Positions 30,168-59,406 of a stretch of 64,000 nt of DNA are shown here, in pieces. How positions within the stretch are numbered: the stretch's first letter is position 1; each line of letters begins with the position of its first letter. The stretch spans positions 47,914,981-47,978,980 of the forward strand of contig OX381720.1 of the NCBI GenBank assembly GCA_947462335.1, written 5' to 3'. Under the pieces are notes generated by a model that saw only the letters and a program-made list of their open reading frames with translations, had not been told where the DNA came from and did no database searches. Source of the stretch: Harmothoe impar (Eukaryota; Annelida; Polychaeta; Phyllodocida; Polynoidae). The translations under genes and the position numbers were made by a program.

Positions 30168-33100
30168 ATGAAGTTAAACATGGAGGATGTTATCATCTCT
30201 GCCCCAGGAAAAGTAATTCTACATGGGGAACATGCAGTCGTCTACAAAAAGGTAGGAATGAGGTGCAACTTGAACTTGCCAAACAATTCAATTCAATTTG
30301 TTTATTCACATCCTCATGAGAGGTATAGGAAAGAAAATAAGAGAGAAAATCAGATTCAGCCGATAGTTACAATGGCATCACTGATGTACAAAGTTATGGT
30401 ACAAAGTTATGAGATTTACAATACACTCTATGTTCTGCGTAGATCTACATGATAGACACTAATAGTCTGCGAACTCTATATTTGACTAGGTAAAATTAAT
30501 GGAACTGGCAAGTTATTAGCTATACAACAATCCATCTTTTGATCAGGTAGTATAGGCCAGGTACATCTGGCAGCACCAATAGATATATAGAGATTCTCTG
30601 TCTTTTTCAGCACCAATGAGCACCATGTTGACTAGTAAGGGTGCAAAGACAGTGTGATACAATGAAAACAAAGAGATATTAATTAAGAGATAATAGCACC
30701 ACTCTTATTAATTAATTAACCAGGATTGGCAGAGCTTTAATTTAGTGCAGTCTTCTTATGCTTCGATCTTTTAATCTTAGACCTGTCCTTTTTCGCAGGT
30801 GGTATCCTTTTTGTGGGTTTAAATTTTTCCATAACTGCAGCACAAAATTTTGATAGGTTACTTAGGACAATGGGGTCTTTGTTATTAAAGAGATTTGCCA
30901 TGGTTAAAGTGCTTGGGCGGGATGGTATATTGTTGGCGAGGAGGATTGATCGGTCATGATCGAAGGCGCTGCAGTGAAAGATGTAATGAAATTCATCTCC
31001 TATGTCACCACTCTTACATAAAGGGCACTTTCTCTCCGAATGCTCAACTCTAGTATACCTTCCCGTTACGATTGGGAGACGCCCAAACTTAAAGTCTGGC
31101 AAAGTTTCTACCCCCCCCCCCCCCCGCCCCGGATTTTAATAGAGAGTCGGGTCTCTCACCAGCTTCACTGGGTTTTTAATAATTTGGGACCTTTTAGGGA
31201 GTGTTCATTTATCAGTTACAGGGGGGGGGGGATGGTGGGTTTCGACCCCTCCTGAGGGGGGGGGGGACATAAAAAATTCTGACCCCTCTTGAGGGGGGGG
31301 GGGGGCGTAAAAATTTAAGCCCCTTTTTAGCAAAAAAGCCCGCGCGCTAGGCCTACTATAGTTCAAAGGGGGGAGGGGGGGGGGGGCGAACATTTTTCGG
31401 CGCCTTCGGCGAGGGGGGGGGGGCACAAAACGTTCCACGTGCTCTCGAGGGGGGGGGGGGGCGTAAAAAAAAATCTCACCACCCCCCCCCCCTGTAATTG
31501 ATAAATGAACACTCCCTTATAGGATGGGGACATGAAGGAGTAGAATAATGACTTCATCGGGAGCCTTCCAAATACTAATGGGCATACGTACGTAAAAGGT
31601 GACAAAACTTGACGGGTTTTGTGTTTTATTAGTATGACTGCTGTGATCACAGATCAGTCATCAGTCACTTAATCAAGTTTTGGCAGCCGTTGCCCATATC
31701 TTGATATTCACGTGACGGGCCGGCCTTGAAGCTGGTGGTCTGGCACATGGTCTCTCCTCAGTGAACCACGACTGAGATATCAAAGGCTCTGGTTTGTCTT
31801 GCCCTGTCTACTATGGTACTATAGCCCAGGTACCGGTATCCCCCGGTACTTAGGAAGATGCGAATAAAATAAAAAGAGTGGGGCCTTACCCAACATGTCT
31901 AATTGTACTCAGGACAGTGTATCAAGAAGTTATAGAGGTAAGAAACCATTAACTAATATGTGCACACACTGTAACGTGAAGCAAAATGTTAAGCATGTAA
32001 TACCATATTGTAACCTGCCGGAAATTTAAAGTGCTCGCAAAAGCTTTGAAGAAACATATATTAAGTTTGCCACTGCTTATGACAAGCATCGCAACAATAG
32101 AAAGGTCTCTCAAATACTAGCTGTAGAACCTTGTTGTATATCTTCAAACAGGCCAGGAGCCAACAACTGTATATATTCTTATATAAAAACTGTGTATAAT
32201 GCCATCAATGCTAACTCGGTGCTGACATAAATGTATCCTTACATTAGTCAATAAAGCCTTCTTGAATCTTGAATCTTGAATCATGAGAAATGGATGATTC
32301 ACACTACTTTCTGTTCGCACCACTGTCTGTTCGCACTACTAGATGATTTGCCCTAGTCTATTCGCACTACTTTTTGGATGATTCGCCCTAGTGCCTTCCA
32401 CCTACACTTTCAGTGTGTTGGATGGGAAAAGATGACACAAAAAAAAGGGAAAGAAAAAGACGGGGGTTGGGGGGCAGAACCCCCCATACAAACACTATAA
32501 CATACTTAAATAACAAAGAACAGGGTTGTAGCATTTACTCCCCGGCGAGTAGATGCCCACACCCCCTGGAGTAGAGGCCCACACCCCCGGGGAGCAGTAG
32601 GGCGAATCATCCAACTCTGTGGGGTAGAGCGAATGGTCCAGAAAGTAGTGCGAATCATCCAGGAGGTGTAGTGCGAATCATCTAGGGCGAACTGACAGTA
32701 GTGCGAATCGTCCATAACCCATGAATATATATCCAATCACTGCTGTATTGCACTATTGGGCAAACAGCATATAAATATCTGTCCTACTGTGAGGCAGACC
32801 ACCACGATATGTGCTCGGACGTTAAATCACCCCACCCCATACCCCATACATACTGGTACCTGCACCTGATGGTGCACTATACTCACTTTTAGACTATAGT
32901 ACCTGCTTATTGCGTCTGGTTAATGGGGGCATGTACTGGAGGGGCTTCTCTGTAGTCGACATTCACACAGGGCCCCATGGTTACATATTGTCTGCCGGCC
33001 AAACAAATAAAGGTACTGCAAGGGGGGCTGCACGAGAGAGAGCGATTGGGGTCATGTCCAGGGTCATATTAGGGCCACAAGAGGGACCAGGGAAGGAACG

Positions 33101-36100
33101 TGGCTGTTCAGATTGCAGGTTCAAAAGAGGGAGATACATGTAACACTGATGGCGCTTATAAAAAAGGACAGGGGTGGAGGACATTGAGGGATTAGCAGAG
33201 GGTGCCTATTTAGTTCCACTATATATGTCGATACACAGAATCTGTCGAATTTTGTCTTTTGGTCTCGGATATGACATAAAGGCCCAATTTCTCATTATTG
33301 CTCTCTCCAATCACTCAACCATTGCCACAGTTCACTTTAATTTTAACGTGATAATTTCTTTCAGCGAGCGCTAGCGGCGAGCCTTGACCTCAGAACCTAC
33401 CTCCGTCTACGAGTTGGCCAGAATGATCAGATCAAAGTCAGCCTTCCTGACATTGATGTCAGTATATCATGGAGCAAGGAAAAGCTAGAGTCTTCTCTAG
33501 ATTTACCACTTTGTAAGTAAATATGTATGTGCTAAGAGGGGAGCAGTGTACACCAACAAATAGCAACCTATAAATAGGTCTATATCCAAATGCAAATACA
33601 TATATATAATTATATGAGTTTAGGCTAAATGAGTAGGCCAAACAATTGTCATGCAGCTTGTTTATTCCGTTCATATTGAAGATGGGTTTAAATACGAATA
33701 TAGTCTATCAATACAACAGATTCCTATGTCTCTCTGCACAATGCTACATATCAATATTGCGCACTAGTAATTTAAAGAATAGCATTTGCCTTAAAGCAAC
33801 ATTTGTATCATGATATATACCAACCAACATAGTGCTACAATTTAATAACTCGCCAGCACTGCATAATGTCGGCCATTCGGGAGTGTATCAAACCCGAAAG
33901 GGTTCGCATGATGCATTTTATTTTAAAGCGCTATGCCGTCCTTATATGGTTACCATGGTTCCTTGTCCCCCCGCTAGGTGCGCAGAGTGAGCCGGTGGCG
34001 CCCAGCGAGCAGGTGTTGGAGCAGCTCCGGGGGCTGGCAGGGGTGGACGCAGACACGGCCGACACCAAGAGTCTAGCACTGGTCGCCTTCCTCTACCTCT
34101 TCTGTTCTATCTCACCCAAGGACAAGTAGGTATCTCTTACACTGGTGATAGATGTGAAGGTTATACTCAAGTTATTAGTTTAGGATCTTTATCATCATGT
34201 ATGTTTCAGTCATGGCTACATGTACTAATTAAATAATTACTTTTTAAATGCTAATTCATGTTGTTTTATGACTTTCAAACTGTAGAGCGGTATATATGGC
34301 ACCATATTGAATTTTAAACCTGGTTGCTCTGTGTTTCCACCTTCTTTTGGTTTCGCTGGTCAGGATCCAAGAACAGGAAACAGGTTAGTATTCTCATCTC
34401 CTGCTTTATACCATTCCTTTTATACACCATTATGAACATTATAATTACAGCAAACTGCCATCTGTTGACCTCCACCTGTCGTCGCGGCTGCCAGCGTCGG
34501 CTGGGCTGGGTTCGTCAGCCGCCTACTCGGTGTGCTTAGCGGCAGGACTGCTGGAGTTAGCGGGTGTGTTACCCCGCCCCGATGCCGCTCAGCCAACCGT
34601 GAGCTACTCAGCCGAGCAACTCGACCTCATCAACCGATGGGCCTTTCAGTCTGAGAAGGTCATTCATGGCAACCCGTCCGGTATTGACAACGCTGTCAGC
34701 ACTCATGGTCAGTGCTCTTTATTTTTGTATTCATGAAAATTAAAGCTAAATACTCATGTATGCCTATAATGAACAGGATGAAAAATTAAGTCACCAAGAC
34801 ATCCAAGGGTTGACAGATACAATGTTGGAATTGAATTTGATGTACAGTACATGTATTCTCTGCCATAATAGATATACCGGTACATGTACATAATGTATAT
34901 ACCATAGTACACTTAGATAACTGTGTAGAATATATAAATATTTTGTCTTTGGTTTACTTGTAGGAGGAGCTTTATGTTTCCAAGCGGGGAAAATAAGTCC
35001 AATATCAAAGTGAGTACTTCGCACCCATATCAATATGAGTACCTGTACTTTGAAAAAGAAGTGTTCAAATTAGACAAAGATTTAAAATGGACTAATTGAT
35101 CCATTTTACCATTTCCTTTTGTGTTAAAGAGTCCCCAAACTGGATATTCTCCTGACGAATACCAAAGTCCCACGAAGTACAAAACTACTGGTGGCAGGTG
35201 TGAAGGAAAAATATAAAAAGGTGAGAAACAATTTATCTGCTGTAACATTAGTATGGTGGCATTTTGTTCTCGTATGTACACATGCTAGTAGAAGTATGGA
35301 AAGGTTTTGCGTGCAGCTAGAGACTATTGTTTGACCCATTGTGTTATCTTTAAACTTTACTTTTATCAAATGACCTAAATCCAAATTCTAGATCAAAATG
35401 AGCACCAGTTTTTTGTTTTTTTTTGTGTTTTTGTGTTGTTGTTTTTTTTTTTTGGGGGGGGGGGCGTTAATTTAAATTTCATAGCCTCTCTAGGCGGCTG
35501 TTCTTCTAAACTTTTGTCTCTTTGTCCTGGAAGTATGTTCATACCGGTACATTTTCTGTTATATTGCTTCCAGTTCCCCCGTATCATCGAGCCCGTGATA
35601 GATTCCATAGAAGCCATCACTACGAAGTGTGAGGAAGTCTTCAAGGAGATGGAGAATGGGGCAAAGGATGAACATTTTGATGTACTCAAGGTAGTAGCTA
35701 GTAATATGATTGATATCACTCGTTTCTGTTCGAATAATATCCGACCACAAATTTAAGCAATCCTGTTTGGAAACAATGAGATTATGATTAATTTCACACT
35801 TTAGACCTTTAAGGACTTATTATTACTGGACATCGATTCTCTGTCTCTTTGTAGCTCTATAGTGATCGATGCCCAGTTTTATACTTCAGACCAGTGGCTC
35901 ATTTTGGCTGTTTTTTCGCCTCACAGATTGCTCCTAGCGCAAAATCCTGACTATGTGTCAATATATTCTCTATGCCAATGTGTAATATGAGGGTAGAAAA
36001 CAGTGGAACCTCAGTTAGAAAAAATCCTACTGAACAGTTTTTGAGAAAATTAGGGTTTTGTTGCCCTTTTTTGCTGTTTTTAGTACATTTCCTACATAAC

Positions 36101-38844
36101 CCGTGAACGTCAGCATTTCTCAATTTTCAGGTATTTAGAATTAGAATTTGACATTTTTTTATTCGCAGTAGGATTCCTGAATACCGAGCCATTCTAGAAA
36201 AGCTATTCTTTGGAAAAAATACTTAGTATTTCTTGATGATTTTCGTTGCACAAATTTAGGTTGTAATATAAAAACTGCATTGTCATCCAATCAAAGTGTT
36301 TATGCACTGTTGATGGTCACCCCCTCCCACCCTCTTCACTGTGCATTGAAGGAGAACAGGCAGGGGAGGTACACGTGTCTGTATATAGCTGTTGACCTGG
36401 GTGCTGGGTGCATTTTTGATTTATGGGGTGCCAACTGTTCATGAAAGAAAATTCAAATAGATTTTCTTTTTTTAGTATCAGATTAATGCAACTACAAGTC
36501 GTGATAGCACTTAAAGCATTCTATTTGCATTAATATGAATGGTGGCCACCTTATGGGGTGCCAAATATTCATGAAAGAAAAATTGATAAGAATTTGTTTT
36601 TTATTAGCATTAAATTGATGCAACTACAATTTGAGATTGCATTTCAAGCATCGGGGCATTCAATGAATGGTAGTCATCTTAAATATATGGGGTGCCAACT
36701 GTTCATAAATAAAAAAAAGAATAGAATTAGTTTTTTTATTAGTATCAGATTAATGCAACTACAATTTGTGATTGCACTTAAAGCATTGTGGCATGCAATG
36801 ACTGGTAGCCACCTTGAATGTATGGGGTGCCAACTGTTCATGAAAGAAAAAAAAGAAAGTTTTTTTTTTAAGAATCAAATTAATGCAACAGCAACTCAAG
36901 ATTGCATTTAAGCATTATGGCATTCAATGATTGGTGGCCATCTTGAACCTATGGGGTGCCAACTCTTCATGAAAAAAACAACTAAATTGGATGTTTTTAA
37001 CAGTTTAAAATTAATGCAACTACATTTCAAGATTGCATTTAAAGCATTGTGGCATTCAATGAATGGTGGCCATCCTAAACCTATGGGGTGCCAACTGTGT
37101 TTGAAAAAGGTATCAAATAGAAATGTTCTTATATAGATATCAAATTAATGCAACTACAATTCTTCATTGCACTGTGTTGTGGCATTTAGTAAATGGTAGC
37201 CATCTTGAATGGGTTGAATGAAGGAAAAATCAAATAGGATTTGTTTTTTTGATAGTATCAAATTAATGCAACTACAAGTCAAGATTGCATTTCAAGCATC
37301 GGGACATTCAATAAGTGATAGCCATCTTGAATCTATGGGATGCCAACTGTTCATGAAAGAAAAATAGAATAGATTTTTTTTCATTAGTATCAAACTACTG
37401 CAACTGCAATTCGAGATTACATTGAAAGCATGGTGGCATTCAATCAATGGTTGCAATCTTGAATTTTGAAAAGAACATACACACAGACATATAGGCATGA
37501 ACATGGTGTTCTCCTTCATATAGATATTCATGGATTTTTACTTCTAATAAATATAGCTTTCTGTTACATGGATGTCGATGTCCAGTTTTAGATATATATC
37601 CATATAGTGCATTGGAGTGCTATAATGTTGGACTGCTGTATATTAATAAAATATTTCCCCAATCATCTCCTGTTTCTATAACTAGTTTTAGGAAATTTGT
37701 ATGTTTAGTTGAGTATGAAATTTGGAGAATTCTGTGATCACACCTCCACGTAAGCCCTGAATTGTACCCCAAAATGACCCAATGTTAAGTGTTTAATGTT
37801 AATGCCTCGTCTTCCTCCTGTGCGCAGGAGTTGGTGGCCATGAACCAGCGCCACCTGGCGGTGCTGGGCGTGTCACACCCGACCCTGGAGGCGGTGTGTC
37901 ACGTGACGGCAGAACACAACCTGCAGACCAAGCTCACCGGGGCGGGCGGGGGCGGCTGTGCACTCACACTACTCACACCAGGTACGTGCTGAGGGCAGCT
38001 TTAAGGGAGTGTTCATTGATTAGTTACAGGGGGGGGCGCAAATATTTTCGGGAGGAGCATAACAAATTATGCCCCTTTTTAGCAAAAAAGCCTGCATGTT
38101 ACTAAGTTTAAAGGGGGGAAACTTTCGGCGCCTTCAGTGGGGGTGGGGGGGGGGGGGGTGCGCAAAATATTCCATGCGCGCAAAATCTCACTACCCCCCC
38201 TGTAATTAATATATGAACACTCCCTAAGGGCATTTAAAGACTTAAATCTTGCTACCCGTCCTGTAAAGGTCGGAGTACAGCGGAGACCGGTACTCTGACC
38301 TTAAATAGGACAGATGGGGTTTTAGGGCAGTATGCTGCTTTAATGTTCAATTCTCATCATCATCATGATGTATGGATGCAGCCCTGCTGAGTAGGGTCAT
38401 GCCGACCCTTTGGGACAAATTATAGAATACATTCAAGCAATATGCAATCGTTGAATGATCTTGTACTGTGACTCTTCAAAAGATGTAGTAGGCCGACAGT
38501 GTAAACTGTAATGTAAATTCTGGTATCCGTCAATGGCAAACATCCTAGCAATGTTTTATGGGAAGAATACTAGTAATAGTGTAGTGATTTGCGCAGGGAT
38601 ATTCCTGCTGATATTATTTGTAGCTGAATTATATCTAAAAAGTATAGAATTCAAACTTGTAAAGTAAATAGATGATGTTTACTGTTTTCCAGGTACAGAC
38701 TCTACGGCTGTGACCAAAGTAAAGGAGGAGTTAACACGGAGAGGCTTCGTGTGCTGGGAGACCGCTATTGGTGGGCCCGGGGTGCAGAGGATCGTAGACG
38801 CCAGCCAATTAGAGCACTCTCCGCCCACTTTTATCTCGTCTTGA
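30168..38844 (+). CDS. MVK: mevalonate kinase (MVK)
   Basis: The enzyme phosphorylates mevalonate with ATP in the mevalonate pathway to isoprenoids and sterols, in cytosol or peroxisomes. Nine coding exons are 30168-30251, 33365-33512, 33978-34125, 34451-34707, 34964-35009, 35130-35220, 35574-35690, 37828-37981 and 38693-38844. All have GT-AG borders and matching phases, totalling 1197 nt or 398 residues (human 396). GHMP-kinase motifs are [14 protein letters not shown] (Lys15), [15 protein letters not shown] (Ser148) and [16 protein letters not shown] (Glu195, Asp206, the catalytic base position), plus the glycine-rich [14 protein letters not shown] near the C-terminus. All key residues are present, offset by two from human. 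The start at 30168 is the first ATG after an in-frame stop; an ATG at 30180 is also possible. Transcription is divergent from MMAB. AATAAA at 39,435-39,440 is a candidate poly(A) signal. Confidence 0.96.
30737..31102 (-). pseudogene. C-terminal fragment of a non-LTR reverse transcriptase ORF
   Basis: A 121-residue frame in MVK intron 1 contains [19 protein letters not shown], the same C-x2-C-x8-H-x4-C knuckle as the C-terminus of the retrotransposon at 6888-10,394. It is followed by a Lys-rich tail. Only the end of ORF2 is present, so it is a 5'-truncated, dead copy of a related but different family. Confidence 0.75.
31197..31516. mobile_element. Harbinger-like MITE in MVK intron 1
   Basis: The ends GGGAGTGTTCATTTATCAGT and its near complement AATTGATAAATGAACACTCCC are flanked by TTA on both sides (31,194-31,196 and 31,517-31,519). 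The interior has several runs of 8-13 G separated by gacccctcttgag and cgcgcgc blocks. It belongs to the same superfamily as 22,715-23,038 and 38,005-38,224. Confidence 0.75.
32030..32283 (+). mobile_element. 5'-truncated non-LTR element with cttgaat tail
   Basis: The fragment includes aaagctttgaagaaacatatattaag and ends tagtcaataaagccttcttgaatcttgaatcttgaatc. Terminal short repeats of CTTGAAT are the usual 3' end form of CR1/L2-like elements. The 5' border is approximate. Confidence 0.5.
32290..32715. mobile_element. foldback-like element with gatgattcgcactact repeats
   Basis: The left end ATGGATGATTCACACTACT and the right end AGTAGTGCGAATCGTCCAT are inverted copies. Each arm has several copies of a gattcgcactacttt unit, in opposite orientation in the two arms. 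The middle (about 32,400-32,580) is unrelated. I see no clear target duplication. It lies in MVK intron 1. Confidence 0.65.
33847..33950. repeat. gcatcatg-family copy just upstream of MVK exon 3
   Basis: The motifs aactcgccagcactgcat, gtcggccattcgggagtg, gggttcgcatgatgca and aaagcgctatgccgtcc are pieces of the dispersed family. The copy ends about 30 bp before the MVK exon 3 acceptor at 33,977. Confidence 0.45.
36400..37470. repeat. ~120-bp tandem repeat in MVK intron 7
   Basis: About eight or nine diverged copies of a unit of roughly 110-130 bp are present. Each contains tatggggtgccaactgttcatgaaagaaaaa, attagtatcaaattaatgcaactacaa, agattgcatttaaagcat and ggcattcaatgaatggtggccatcttgaa. They fill most of the intron between 35,691 and 37,827. 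Confidence 0.85.
38005..38224. mobile_element. Harbinger-like MITE in MVK intron 8
   Basis: The ends GGGAGTGTTCATTGATTAGT and the near complement AATTAATATATGAACACTCCC are flanked by TAA on both sides (38,002-38,004 and 38,225-38,227). Its left end is only about 23 bp from the MVK exon 8 donor. The interior again has poly-G/poly-C runs. Confidence 0.72.
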
Positions 38845-41800
38845 CCATAATGTCTATCATCAAGTAAAGAGTACCTATGTTCTTCACAACAGTGCCATGT
38901 TAAGCATTATGCTGGGGCCAAGTTTGGGTCGTGCAATTACTTAGTAGATTTTGTAACTGCAGGTAAAATACCGGTAGATATGAGCATTTTTGTATGTATA
39001 CAAGCTGTTTTCAGTGCCTTATCCATTTCATATGGTAGTAGACCCAAGTCAGGCTCAATCATTGTTACATGTGTTGTAACCAAAGTTAGGAGGTTAATTT
39101 AAGATATGTGCTTCATAAGCATTCCGTTCACGAATACTTAAATACTCATAATTGTTGATATCTTGCTCATTGCTCAGCTGGAAACGTCTTCTTGCATATT
39201 TTGAGGAAGTTTAAACGTCTACCTGCACAAATATGTATACATCTATATGGGACTACTTACTCAAAAAACTCATTCTATACTGGCAGAGTGACTTCTGAAT
39301 ATCACTGATTTGTTGATTCTGATATTCCTCTTATACCGGGTACTGAATATAGTTAGATCGCTGTATACTGCCGTATGTCTATAATCGAAGTGTATATACC
39401 GGTATATCAAACGAAAATTGTTAATTTTTTTCTGAATAAAAAACAAAGAAATAACATTTTGTTCGAGCTGTATATTAATGTTAAGATCTGCTTCATGTGT
39501 GTACAATTCATCTGGGTAGTACTGCAACTATCGTATATTCCCGCATATAAACCCCGGCTAATTTGAAGAAATCCTATAACCTGCACTTGGGGTTGAATTT
39601 TGACAACTTTATAATACTGCCTGAAGACGCTGCATAAGACTTGACAAATTTAACCTTTATAACCTGCCGGTCATACACGAGAATTTATGGAAAGCATCAG
39701 GTATAGACCAATGCAGCGAGAAAGGGGGACTTTTCAGAAAAGTTGTTGATCAAGTTTTTGAATATTTCTGAAGCGTGACCAACAAATCCATGAACTTAAC
39801 CTCAAAATCCTGTATTTTGATATATACTGTTTGAAAGATAATTGTCCTGTGAATATCCTAATACGAGATGTTTGCGAATATAGCCATTATAGAAAATGTT
39901 ACGTGCATTCTGCTGAAACTAATGTAAATGCAACTTTATTTTGAGAAAGTCACCCTTTCTTGCTGCATTGGGGGCCGTTGATGAGACATATCTTACTGTT
40001 TGCTATAAAAATGAAACTTCGATCTGTTGTGAAAGGGATCTTCATGGACATCCGACTTCTAAGGCTGGGAGCATGTAGTTAAGAAGAAGTGTATATCAAC
40101 AAGTCAAAACACAAGTTCCATCATCAAAAGATGATTTATTCGTTCGTTAATGAACATTATACATGATAATAATTACAGTTGACCATGCCTAGTCTGTCCC
40201 CCAGTCCTCGTGTTGTCACACAGCGGCTGTGAGGGGTCCGTGTGTCCGCGCCCGGGGGACGTCTCAGAGGTCACCGATTCACATCCAGGTCACCTCCGGA
40301 GGTCACCCGCGGGGGGAGTCATGTCACTTCTAACAACGCAGCCCGGCCATGGTCACGTCCCACAACTAGATACAGCCCGCACTTAGTCGCCACTCGCGGC
40401 GACACCACCCAATATAGGCGGCTTTTTTTGTATTCTGTTTGGGGGATTAGAATCTAAAATCAAAAGGGATCAGTTTTCCTTTTTTTAAACACTTCAAGAA
40501 AAATTCATTCAAAAAGGAAATTCCACGGCAAACCACCAACTGGGGCTCAACTCAGGGTTGCGGACCGTGGCCATCGCACGGTACAATCAACGGCTGTACG
40601 ATCACCAGCATTATTATCATTAGTTGTATTACTGCCAATTTGATTTTTTTCCTTAAGTATGAATATACTGTACATAACCTAGACTTAAAGTTTTGTGTTT
40701 AGTTTCTATTTACTCAAGATCCACATGGTTTTATTTTGTCAATAACTTTATAATTATCATTAAACATGTACCATCATGCTCTGGCCTGAATACTTGTGGT
40801 CACCTAGCATTATTATTAATATTATTAACATTATTTACCCGGACACATCAACATGGAAATGATTTCTCCAAGTGTAGTTTGACCATACAAAAATCAACGG
40901 GTGAATTGAAGTGGGTGTGGGGACACGAAGGGAAGGGGTGGACACAGTTTTACCAACATGTACATAAAACAGCACAATATCGAGAGGATCTGTACTTATC
41001 GCACTGTTCAAGCACGCGCTACACCAGAATGAAGAGAGAGGGGGTTTGTCTGTCAGTGTTTCTCTGATATGTGATAAACACGATAGTCTGTGCTACAAGG
41101 GAGTATCAGGCCTAAGCTCAGTAGGTATAGACTCAAACAGGATTCTAAAGCAGCTAACATATTCTAGAATGACTTCTCCATTTACACAATAATAATAATC
41201 AGTACCAATAGCACAAGTGCCAGACACCAGATACCGGCTTATTCATATAGTAACATCCCTTTCTGGGTATTCATTTTTTTGTGTGTTTTTGTATCTTTTA
41301 GCTCACTTGTCCAGAGTAAGTTCATCCTTCCGTAAAACACGTTTTATCGAGAAGAGTATCTACACTAGCTACCGACATAGCGGTTGGTTCTAGTAAAGTG
41401 CCTAATACATGCAGAGTAAGAGTCGCTCCTACGGGTGTCCGTGGTAGAGATAACATATAGGGCGGGTATATTTGTAGGAACACTGGCCCGAGGCTAGCTC
41501 GGGCTGGAATCTTCATATCAATTACAATACGTCAAACGCATCAATCACTCAACCCATCAAGAGCCTCAACGGCAAAACACCTGTGTTTGTTTTGTTTAGT
41601 TTCTGTATGGAAATGTATGATTTAAATTATGATACAACAATAACATTGGTTTTCTGCATCTAACAGACCCTCAACTCCCTGTACATAGTAGGTCCTCCGC
41701 TGTCGCTACAATTGATTAATTAATTATACCAGGAGAGAGCGAGAGAGAAAAATAGGAGGGAAAATCGATTCCAGATGTGCCAAGGGGCATTGCAATCACC

Positions 41801-42517
41801 ATAGTACAATATACAATACAGCATTGGACATTTGTTCGTAATTCGCCAAATTTACAAAGTCTTCCCGTTTCTTTTTATAACAGAAAACAAAGAATGGAGT
41901 CCTGCTCTGAAAGTCCCCATTTTTGTCTTTTTGCCCAGTTAGTTTTGGCTAAACATCATGTGATTGTCTCCTACCTACAGACAAACCAGCATAAGTGGAC
42001 ATGTTTGTACGCGCTATGCTCCTCCATGGCTACATCATGCCATCTACGAACAAGAATGAATGGCAAACTGTCACTACGTACGTGCTAGACTTAGCCGACG
42101 GCACCACCAACCAATCCACATATATATATATATTTTACACTTTCTCCTCTTTTTGTTTCTGTATGAAATAATAATATTACATTCCTCCTACATACAACAG
42201 AACACTCATCAATAAATCCTTCTATACAATGTCCTCAAACGTCCAAGTGCTGGTGGTGCTTCTTCTCCAGTTTTATCATTATAGGTATACAGTATCTTTC
42301 CTCACTTTTTTTTTGTATTTTTTTCCTTGGCAATATTCCTTCACTCCAGTTGGCGCTGAGTGCAGGTGGGCGTGTGGGCAGACGGCTGGGTGGCACATGC
42401 ACGCCACGACCACTGCCACCAGCTACGGCGCTGTCGTCCAGCAAAACACCGCGTGCTGCCTGTCTGTAGGGGGCGGGGAGAGAGCGTGGTGTACCCCCAG
42501 GGCGGGTGGGCACCTCC
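38845..42517. other. convergent 3' UTR region of MVK and CLTC
   Basis: MVK (plus) and CLTC (minus) end toward each other here. AATAAA at 39,435-39,440 can end MVK transcripts; a minus-strand AATAAA at 40,135-40,140 can end CLTC transcripts, implying a long CLTC 3' UTR of about 2.4 kb. A degraded relative of the accgtaaattcccgcg MITE lies at about 39,532-39,695. A gcatcatg-family copy lies at about 38,330-38,410, inside MVK intron 8. I see no further gene. Confidence 0.5.

Positions 42518-59406
<16,889 letters not shown>

Noticed and set aside
29864..30196. 110-codon minus-strand ORF in the promoter region, considered as MMAB exon 1
   Set aside because: It runs through the foldback end, and no donor gives the required phase. 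The exon at 23,510-23,595 fits in phase and character.
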